Assembly: GCA_963666805.2 (NCBI GenBank)
Contig: CAXXWR010000007.1
Span: 496,001-560,000 of the forward strand
From: Fusibacter sp963666805
Lineage (GTDB): Bacteria > Bacillota > Clostridia > Peptostreptococcales > Acidaminobacteraceae
Direction of reading: 5' to 3'
Length of the DNA: 64,000 nucleotides
Shown here: positions 57,186 to 64,000 of the stretch, piece by piece
How the letters are laid out: the number at the start of each line of letters is the position of its first letter
Numbering within the stretch: position 1 is the first letter of the stretch
Position numbers and translations under genes: made by a program
Notes under the pieces: model-generated
What the model was told of the DNA's origin: nothing
The model's input: the letters and a program-made list of their open reading frames with translations, nothing else
Databases searched by the model: none

Positions 57186-58925
57186 TTACTCAAGTCTAAA
57201 ATTTTCAAGTAAGATTCTCGCTTTTTCAAAATCATCTGCCCTTAAAGCATCTGAAATTTCAACTTCTACCGCCTTGTTCTTTTCTTGACTTTCAAGAACA
57301 GCTCGATCAAAATAGGCATCATAGACTTGTCTCTTAAACTTTTTCATTTTGACTTTACGCACCGTTTGATTTTCAAGCAAAAGGACATAATCCATACAAT
57401 TAACAATGGATTGATAGTCATGTGAAATCATCAGAACAGCACCCTCATAAGCATTAATGGCCTCTTCAAGAGCCAGTTGTGAATATAAGTCCAAGTGACT
57501 TGTCGGCTCATCTAATAATAATAAGTTACCATTACTTGCTGAAAGCTTGGCAATTTGAAGGGTATTTTTTTCTCCACCTGATAAATCACCGATTTTTTGA
57601 TGTACAAGTTCGCTGTTTAAACCAAACCCCCTCAAGTAGGATTCAGCTGCTGTATAAGTGTCAAACCCAAAATCCATCATTTCGTCAATCACGGTTTTAT
57701 CTTCATTGAGTACTTCGCTTTGAATTTGTGAAAGATAGGCTATCTTCGTATGATCGTTCACTTGAATACTTTTCTTATCATGGCTGAAAATATCACGCAT
57801 TAATGTCGTTTTACCCGTTCCATTGTCTCCGACTAAGGCAATCTTTTCACCTTCTTTGATCTCAAAGGAAACATGATCAAGCAAAAGCTCATCAAAGCCC
57901 ACTTGGTAATCTTTTAATGCGACTAAGATTTCGCCTTCACTTTCAGTCTCTTCAATGTCTATTGAGCTCAACTCAAGGGCTCTTTTTTTATTTTCAATAT
58001 AAGGTGCCTGTGTTTGTTTTTCAAGAAGCCTTTCTTGAATTTTCACACGTGCTTTAAGCGACTTTCCTCTTGCCTTTTCTGTATTAAAAGTTGCAATCAT
58101 CCTTAGGCGATCAATTAATACTGCATTTCTAGCAATTTCTGCTTCATCTTCGAGTGCCGCTTCAAGTTGATCTATCTTCTCTTCTAGCAATTTATAGTTA
58201 TAAACCCTATAAGTGCCTTCAACTTCTCTGATTTTCTGGTTTTCTAAATGCCATATTTTATTAAAGCAATGTTCTAATAAATAGCGATTATGAGTGACCA
58301 CCAAAAGTGTACCCTTATGGTAGTTAATGAGCTTTTTAAGTGCTAGTAGATTTTTAAAATCTAAAAAGACGTCTGGTTCATCCATAATCACAAGATCAGG
58401 ACTGGTAAGAAGTTCTCTGATAATTTGAATGAGCTTAAATTCACCACCACTGAGTTTAGTAACGTTCATATTTTTGTAGGTCTCTAAACCGGCAAGTCCC
58501 AGTTGAATATTAATTTGACTTTCATAGCCATCGCCACCTATCGCATTAAAAGTGTCCAGTGCCACTTGATAAGCTTCCATCACTGACTCCAAATCTTCAG
58601 TGGTTGCCATTTCATCGCAAAGTCTTTCTATCTCCGATTGACAATCCATATAGCGTTTAGCAATATAGTCAAAAACAGATAAATCATCCGCTTCTGTTAC
58701 CTCTGAAAACTGACTGACATAGCCAATATTCCCTTCTGTTTCTAAAATCACTTTACCGTCATACATCACTGATTCTGGATCAATAATCATTTTGATAAGG
58801 GTACTTTTACCCGATCCACTGGCACCCATAAAGGCACAGTGTTCTCCTCTTTCAAGTGTCAATGAGACTTCATCATAAAGGTCTTTCTGTGGATAACCAT
58901 ATGACATTTTTTCAATTGTTAACAT
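57186..58925 (-). CDS. ABC-F family ATPase
   Basis: Soluble twin-ATPase of the ABC-F group that acts on ribosomes, in translation control or antibiotic protection. 579 residues: ABC1 with Walker A GASGSGKST and signature KLSGGEFKL, a helical linker (~240-310, rich in Arg/Lys/Glu, KARGKSLKARVKIQERLLEKQ), ABC2 with Walker A GDNGTGKTT, signature DLSGGEKNT and Walker B LLLLDEPTSHLD, then a short C-terminal extension. The first Walker B region reads LVIMDEPDVFLD. No membrane segment. The start overlaps the RsmH stop by 7 bases, so the two are co-expressed. Sub-type (EttA-like, Uup-like or resistance) cannot be decided here. Confidence 0.9.
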   Translation of the reverse strand: MLTIEKMSYGYPQKDLYDEVSLTLERGEHCAFMGASGSGKSTLIKMIIDPESVMYDGKVILETEGNIGYVSQFSEVTEADDLSVFDYIAKRYMDCQSEIERLCDEMATTEDLESVMEAYQVALDTFNAIGGDGYESQINIQLGLAGLETYKNMNVTKLSGGEFKLIQIIRELLTSPDLVIMDEPDVFLDFKNLLALKKLINYHKGTLLVVTHNRYLLEHCFNKIWHLENQKIREVEGTYRVYNYKLLEEKIDQLEAALEDEAEIARNAVLIDRLRMIATFNTEKARGKSLKARVKIQERLLEKQTQAPYIENKKRALELSSIDIEETESEGEILVALKDYQVGFDELLLDHVSFEIKEGEKIALVGDNGTGKTTLMRDIFSHDKKSIQVNDHTKIAYLSQIQSEVLNEDKTVIDEMMDFGFDTYTAAESYLRGFGLNSELVHQKIGDLSGGEKNTLQIAKLSASNGNLLLLDEPTSHLDLYSQLALEEAINAYEGAVLMISHDYQSIVNCMDYVLLLENQTVRKVKMKKFKRQVYDAYFDRAVLESQEKNKAVEVEISDALRADDFEKARILLENFRLE

Positions 58926-60010
58926 TCTTCATTAGCTCCATTTCTTATTGCCCAACGCATTTTGGTTGATTTAGCTCTCGGATTTCTGTGGCACTCTTCT
59001 TGTGACGGTCTAACGACCCGTCTTGCAACTTCACTATAAACGCCTTCTTTTTGCAAGGCTTTAAACGATTTTTTGACCAAAACATCTTCACCCGAATGAA
59101 AGGTCAATATTGCAATACGTCCACCAGGTGCCATAACGTTTGGTAATTTTTCTAAGAAAGAATACAGTACTTCAAACTCATCATTGACATCAATTCTAAT
59201 GGCTTGAAAAGTTCTTTGACACGCTTTCTTAATCAACTGCTCGCCCTCTTTTTTCCCTTTTTCTTTTAATAAAAATTGGAGTGCTTTTTCTATATGTTGT
59301 CTAAGCTGACTCGTCGTTTCAAATCGATTTCCACCCTTAGTATAGGAAGAAAGTTCCTTTGCAATTTCAGCAGCATAGGGCTCATCTGAATTTTCAATCA
59401 GCATGCCTTCTAATTCTTTCCTCGTAAGTTGTGATAATCTTTCTGAAGCAGGTATCCCCTTATCAGGATTCAGTCTTAAATCAAGTGGTCCTTCTGTCTT
59501 ATAAGAAAACCCTCTATCAGGATTATCAATTTGCATAGAAGATACACCTAAATCAGCTAATACAAAATCAAGAGGACCCGATTCTGCTACAACCTCATCA
59601 ATATTGGCAAAATTAAGGTGTTTAACCGTTAATCTTTCTTCACCAAAACCTTTATCTGCTAAGCGTTTTTTAGTTTTCTCCATTTCAATGGGATCTACAT
59701 CGAGTCCATAAATATGACCCTGATCCCCCAATTGTTCTAGCATTTTAAGCGTATGACCACCATAACCTAAAGTCGCATCTAGTCCCACTTGGCCGGGCTT
59801 GATTTGTAAAAAATCTAGTATTTCATCGACCATTATGGAGAGATGCATGCCAGCTGGAGTTGAACCTTTACTGATGACTTTCTCAATAGTTGCTTTATAT
59901 TTTTCAGGATTGTGTTCTTTATATTTTTCTTTGTAGGTTTTAGGATGTGTCCCCTTGTACCTCACACGACGTTTGTGGGGTTTATCGGGTTTATTTTGAT
60001 TTTGATCCAT
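58919..60010 (-). CDS. rsmH: 16S rRNA (cytosine(1402)-N(4))-methyltransferase with basic N-terminal extension
   Basis: SAM-dependent methylation of C1402 in the ribosomal P site. The core starts at ~50 (GSTPAGMHLSIMVDEILDFL) with SAM motif GLDATLGYGGHTLKML and family motifs LGVSSMQIDNPDRGFSY and LTFHSGEDVLVKKSF. The first ~48 residues are a Lys/Arg/His/Pro-rich extension absent from the classical ~310-residue enzyme. It is not in the usual mraZ-rsmH-ftsL setting but paired with an ABC-F gene; a second, division-cluster copy may exist elsewhere. The start has GAGGT nine bases upstream. Confidence 0.93.
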   Translation of the reverse strand: MDQNQNKPDKPHKRRVRYKGTHPKTYKEKYKEHNPEKYKATIEKVISKGSTPAGMHLSIMVDEILDFLQIKPGQVGLDATLGYGGHTLKMLEQLGDQGHIYGLDVDPIEMEKTKKRLADKGFGEERLTVKHLNFANIDEVVAESGPLDFVLADLGVSSMQIDNPDRGFSYKTEGPLDLRLNPDKGIPASERLSQLTRKELEGMLIENSDEPYAAEIAKELSSYTKGGNRFETTSQLRQHIEKALQFLLKEKGKKEGEQLIKKACQRTFQAIRIDVNDEFEVLYSFLEKLPNVMAPGGRIAILTFHSGEDVLVKKSFKALQKEGVYSEVARRVVRPSQEECHRNPRAKSTKMRWAIRNGANEEC

Positions 60011-60061
60011 CTTGACCTCATTTCATTAATCTCATTTATTCTCATTTGATAGCATGAAGAA

Positions 60062-60086
60062 AAATGGCACAAACTCTGTGCCATTT
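60062..60086. terminator. Terminator downstream of exported membrane protein gene
   Basis: A 10-bp stem, AAATGGCACA (60062-60071) with TGTGCCATTT (60077-60086), 5-base loop, and five T on the minus strand. Confidence 0.85.
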
Positions 60087-60137
60087 GTTTTCTCATTATA
60101 CCATGTTCTCTTAAAATGGTTGAGCGATTTTATCAAT

Positions 60138-61127
60138 TTATCTGTCTTTATTTTCTGGCTTCTTAATTTTCTTTATCACTAAGCGAATAAGAAAGAGGAT
60201 AATAAAGAGAGTCATTATGACCAAAAGAACAATAAAGATACCACTTACTAACAACGTTACAATCCACATTAAAGTTTGATCTTGGGTTTTACTGACAGGG
60301 TTGCCTTCGTCATCTTGTCTTGTATAATGTACGGTCTCTTGATCATACATAGCAAATGAAAAAGTCTCTTGATCAAACTGATTCATACTACAAGTGTAAA
60401 CGCCTTCTGCTTCTATAAAGTCAAGTGTCGATTCTACAAGGTAGGGCTTTCCAAATTCAGCTTCCCAATTAGGAATCACCTTGATGGTCATCGTCCCTTG
60501 AAGGGGATCTAAGGCTTTGAAATTAGGTTTGTGAACTCTATAACGGTCTATCCACCGATCCGTTATCTCTGCTGATGTATAGGGATAAAGATTTTGTTCA
60601 ACGCTGATGGTCGTCTCGCCTGATTCAAGTTTCAGAGTACTTAATAGTCCCCTAATATTGTAGGCTTTGAGTCTATCATCCGTGTTTAAGACTTCATATT
60701 GTCCTTGAAAGATCTTCTCTATCTTATCTTGGAGTAGTTGGTTATCTATTGCTGCTTGGTCACGATCCTTATCCGCTAAATAATTGCCTACCCCAACAAT
60801 TTCACCTTCTTGTTCTTCCTCATTCACTTTTATAGTGGGCATTAAGTCGCTTGCTAAAATACTTTGGGCTGGTAAGGCATAAGGCATAAGTATTTGATAA
60901 GTGCCTGACGCTTTAGCCTGAACAGTATAAGATAAAGTCATATGGGGTTGATGATTTAAGTCAAAAATAAGATTGGTTGCTTCTAACGTCACCTCATTCG
61001 TTGCTTCCATTTGTAACCCATAGATTTCTCCATTGTACTCATAAAGTGTCATATTTTCGGCTGCATTTGAAGCAATTGGGGTCAAATAGAGTAAAAGAAA
61101 TAAGCTTAATAAAACTTTATTTTTCAT
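60138..61127 (-). CDS. Exported membrane protein of unknown function
   Basis: 329 residues with signal peptide 1-22 (ends SNA), a ~250-residue extracellular beta-rich part, one long hydrophobic segment (~283-312) and a basic tail (RLVIKKIKKPENKDR) inside. I recognise no named family. Several stretches (LSYTVQAKASGTYQILMPYALP, TISVEQNLYPYTSAEI) suggest a sandwich fold. Start at the ATG at 61127, five bases after AGAGG; the GTG at 61133 abuts the ribosome binding site. It follows the large exported protein by 65 bases and may be in its operon, which would suggest a surface complex. Confidence 0.75.
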   Translation of the reverse strand: MKNKVLLSLFLLLYLTPIASNAAENMTLYEYNGEIYGLQMEATNEVTLEATNLIFDLNHQPHMTLSYTVQAKASGTYQILMPYALPAQSILASDLMPTIKVNEEEQEGEIVGVGNYLADKDRDQAAIDNQLLQDKIEKIFQGQYEVLNTDDRLKAYNIRGLLSTLKLESGETTISVEQNLYPYTSAEITDRWIDRYRVHKPNFKALDPLQGTMTIKVIPNWEAEFGKPYLVESTLDFIEAEGVYTCSMNQFDQETFSFAMYDQETVHYTRQDDEGNPVSKTQDQTLMWIVTLLVSGIFIVLLVIMTLFIILFLIRLVIKKIKKPENKDR

Positions 61128-61192
61128 CTCCACCTCTTCTCATTTATATAGAAGGGAAAATTTTTCCCTCCTATATTGATCATGATGACTAT

Positions 61193-64000
61193 TTATGGTA
61201 AATAATACCCTCTATATTGACTTTGGCCTTCTAAACCTCTCCTACTGATTGAATACGGCGTAATAAAGATAAAATTAGCATCAACAATACTTTCACTGGT
61301 ACTTATGGTCTCGGATATTGGCAAAATGAGATACTTAGAATCATTATAAAGCGTGCTATCTGATGGATAAGTGTGATTATCTATTGGTGTGACTGTAAAA
61401 GTATAGCTTGAAGCTTTTGGAATTTCAATTTCCATATAAGAAGGTGAAGGGTCATAATCAACATGCGTTCCATTGATCGTTACCTTTGCTCCTTTTTCAG
61501 TATTTAACAACGTTTGGTAATGGTATTGAACAATTTTCAATTTCACGATTACAGTTTCTTCCACAGGCGTTGCTGGCGTTGATGGCGTTTCTGGTGGTGA
61601 AGGATTGTCAGGCGGCGCAGGTGTGTTATCTGTTTCACTGTTATCAATCGTTTCAGGCAATGGCGTCAATGCCAATTGAATGACAGATGTCTCTTTCAGT
61701 GCATTTTTACCCCAGCCTGAACCTTCAAAGGTCAAGTAACCATCTGATGACACATTAAAATTAATTGGATATCCTGTAATAATTAATTCTTGTGTATAAG
61801 GGTCAAATTCACAATTGGCCAATGTCTCTAAATGATAAGGAATAAAGTCACTTGTAACAATATCTCTTATTTCGACTGGTAATCTTAAAATAGTCTCATT
61901 CTTCTTTTCTTCCTCTTGTAATGCCCTTAAACCAACACTTAAATACTGTCCGACAATATCTTCATAGTACCACACACTTTCATAATATTCATAACCTACT
62001 GATGTCACTTTTATCCAATACTTGTCTTGCTTAGGTAATGTAATTTCATTAGAGTTACCATATATAACATAGGCTCTACCATCAATTTCAAATGTTGTCT
62101 CAATTGCTTTTTCAGTATCATAGTCAACGACACTGATATTGAGAACAACATTTTCCGGATCTTCTGGTGTTGCTTCAGCGATGTCGTTTGTTGGCGGCGT
62201 ATCTTTTTCCGTTTCTTGATTGGATGCTTCAGGGTTCTCTTCTTTTATAGGTTCATCCTCAACTACTTCTTCCTCCTCTTCAATGGCTTCTTCCTCGGTT
62301 TCTTCTACCTTCTCAGCTTCTTCATCAATGTCAAATTCAACATAGTTATCTGGGATTTTGATGTGAACGCTAGCATAGGACGGTAGACTTGAACTCATTT
62401 GAGCTTTCACACTTTGATGCCCATTATGAACAGGAACTATTGCTTCCACATAATTAAGATCGGCTCCAGACATTAATACATCAATGGGCTTGTAATAGAA
62501 TTGGTGATGATCGACACGTTTATAAACCTCTGATTCTTGACTTGATAAATAATATTTGTCATGAACATCCCCCACACGTGTTACAACATTATCCATCGTG
62601 AAAAAACCTTGATACTCGCTTGGAAGGTCAAAATAAATATCAAAATACTTGTCTGAATACAACTCATTCTCAAGTTGAGTCAATGCTTTCGCCAATTCAA
62701 TTTCGGTCATTTTCTTGTTGTAATCTCTGAGTTTTTCCATGGCAGGATAAACACGTGACTCATACATACGTTTCAAATTGTTTTCAACAATTTTACGTTT
62801 CAACTCTTCTGAAATGCCTCCCATAGATAATTTATCACGCTCTTGAATTAAAGACGCTAATTCTGCTTCATTGCTCCAAAGTTGATTCATATAATCATAC
62901 ACGAAAGTATGCACTGCTTGACTTGGACTTTCTCCGTAAGGTGTCTTTTCAACGATAACTGCCAATTGATCTCGCCACCAAGTCAACGACTTACCCCCTT
63001 TAACTGTAAAGTAATAATCTTTATACATATCATCCCATGCTTTTTCATTACCACTTATAGCAGCATCAATAAATTGATTAAGTGATTTTTCTATAAAAAA
63101 AGTCCCAATCCCTGCTAATTTACTTGAGTAATTCCCTAGGAGTTGTCCGACGGCATTATCATAAACATCTTTGCCTAAATCCATGATGGTTTTCCTGTTT
63201 TGATAAGATTCTTTGTCAGAAATCGAATTGAGTGCCTGAACGTATTTGACTAAAAAACTGCCTTTACTATACGTTTTACAAACTTCTCCAAATGTTTTAA
63301 ACTGATATACTTTTGAATCAATAACGGCTTGTGAAATATCATCAGGAATAAATTTTGAAGTATTGCTAAAAGCCGCATTCAGATGTGAAATAGCCATTGT
63401 AATTAATGCCTTATCTGATAAATCGCTTTGAACTGGCTGACTAATAATCTTTTGAATGTCTTGACTGGACAATGTCTGTTTTGAACTTACTTTTCTATCA
63501 ATACCTGTCACAATAGCATACTTGGATAGATGATCCGTGAATAAGGTCACTGTATTCTCAGTCGTGTCCACTTCATAATAGGTATATTCCCACTGATTGA
63601 CACTTGGATCATAATAAAGTGCCCCTATATGAGACGCTTCATCAACCGCTTCTGGAAAGTCTTCATCATTATAATTGAATTTAATCTTGATGATATCATT
63701 AAGCTCATGTTTGTCCCCTATCTCAATATTAAAAACATAGGATTCTATAGCTGTTCCTAAATCATCCTGTTTTAGAGTCTCTTCTATTTGATTCATCGTA
63801 AATGTTTCTTGTGAATCTATCAAATCTTCTGGGAGAATAACTTCTCCTGTCGCCCCTTCATTCAGTAAAATGACTTGAGTATCAGGTGTAATCACTTGCG
63901 TCTCGTCAAGCCATGAACTTTCGTCATTAATATTAACGTCTGGTACAGTTTGATGTTCCGGAATCACTTGATTCACATCCTCTGTCTCTTTCTCATGATT
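61193..64000 (-). CDS. Large exported surface protein, 5' end outside window
   Basis: At least 935 codons, open to the window edge; the GTG at 63976 is an internal codon, not a supported start. Visible parts: a beta-rich region ending WEYTYYEVDTTENTVTLFTDHLSKYAIV (a motif that often precedes dockerin or SLH linkers), a long helical region (~180-480 of the visible part), an acidic Glu/Pro linker (EEAEKVEETEEEAIEEEEEVV...), a PEGA/carboxypeptidase-regulatory-like module (LNISVVDYDTEKAIETTFEIDGRAYVIYG), and after a Pro/Thr linker a similar module near the C-terminus. No C-terminal anchor; any signal peptide lies outside. Function unknown. Confidence 0.75.
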   Translation of the reverse strand, partial: NHEKETEDVNQVIPEHQTVPDVNINDESSWLDETQVITPDTQVILLNEGATGEVILPEDLIDSQETFTMNQIEETLKQDDLGTAIESYVFNIEIGDKHELNDIIKIKFNYNDEDFPEAVDEASHIGALYYDPSVNQWEYTYYEVDTTENTVTLFTDHLSKYAIVTGIDRKVSSKQTLSSQDIQKIISQPVQSDLSDKALITMAISHLNAAFSNTSKFIPDDISQAVIDSKVYQFKTFGEVCKTYSKGSFLVKYVQALNSISDKESYQNRKTIMDLGKDVYDNAVGQLLGNYSSKLAGIGTFFIEKSLNQFIDAAISGNEKAWDDMYKDYYFTVKGGKSLTWWRDQLAVIVEKTPYGESPSQAVHTFVYDYMNQLWSNEAELASLIQERDKLSMGGISEELKRKIVENNLKRMYESRVYPAMEKLRDYNKKMTEIELAKALTQLENELYSDKYFDIYFDLPSEYQGFFTMDNVVTRVGDVHDKYYLSSQESEVYKRVDHHQFYYKPIDVLMSGADLNYVEAIVPVHNGHQSVKAQMSSSLPSYASVHIKIPDNYVEFDIDEEAEKVEETEEEAIEEEEEVVEDEPIKEENPEASNQETEKDTPPTNDIAEATPEDPENVVLNISVVDYDTEKAIETTFEIDGRAYVIYGNSNEITLPKQDKYWIKVTSVGYEYYESVWYYEDIVGQYLSVGLRALQEEEKKNETILRLPVEIRDIVTSDFIPYHLETLANCEFDPYTQELIITGYPINFNVSSDGYLTFEGSGWGKNALKETSVIQLALTPLPETIDNSETDNTPAPPDNPSPPETPSTPATPVEETVIVKLKIVQYHYQTLLNTEKGAKVTINGTHVDYDPSPSYMEIEIPKASSYTFTVTPIDNHTYPSDSTLYNDSKYLILPISETISTSESIVDANFIFITPYSISRRGLEGQSQYRGYYLP

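Overview
The window comes from a low-GC, Gram-positive, Clostridia-like bacterium. This rests on AGGAGG-type ribosome binding sites, AT-rich spacers, S-layer-homology (SLH) anchors, lipobox lipoproteins, LytTR/GHKL two-component systems and a LacI-controlled GH65 sugar-phosphorylase operon. I cannot name a genus. Almost everything is on the minus strand except the first gene and one response regulator/kinase pair.

Layout. (1) 1-2054: a membrane diguanylate cyclase (5' end outside the window) converges on a small soluble chemoreceptor. (2) 2245-7283: a membrane-anchored GH3 glycosidase with reversed domain order is divergent from a LytTR response regulator/GHKL kinase pair (TCS1). The shared spacer holds a 21-bp-period direct repeat that looks like the regulator's binding site. 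(3) 7398-23407: cassette B, three tightly coupled genes for an M23 peptidase, a 2246-aa Ig-like fibre protein and a 2620-aa SLH-anchored protein. (4) 23624-30425: TCS2, a small lipoprotein, a second reversed GH3 enzyme and a lipoprotein esterase. (5) 30684-46893: cassette A, a diverged copy of the same three surface genes, whose fibre gene carries a dense cluster of frame disruptions. (6) 47389-57020: a LacI-regulated operon of two GH65 phosphorylases, a sugar ABC importer and beta-phosphoglucomutase. (7) 57186-64000: an ABC-F ATPase, an RsmH methyltransferase with a basic N-terminal extension, an exported membrane protein and a large exported protein running off the window.

The central feature is the duplicated surface module: M23 peptidase + giant Ig protein without its own anchor + giant SLH protein, each copy linked to a GH3 ectoenzyme and an AgrC/AgrA-like two-component system. 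My inference is that the SLH protein holds the Ig protein at the wall, the peptidase makes room in the peptidoglycan, the GH3 enzymes and esterase trim extracellular glycans, and the two-component systems set expression. The GH65 operon is a separate, more ordinary pathway: imported alpha-glucobioses are split by phosphate, and the resulting beta-glucose 1-phosphate goes to glucose 6-phosphate.

No tRNA, rRNA, CRISPR array, transposase or phage gene was recognised.
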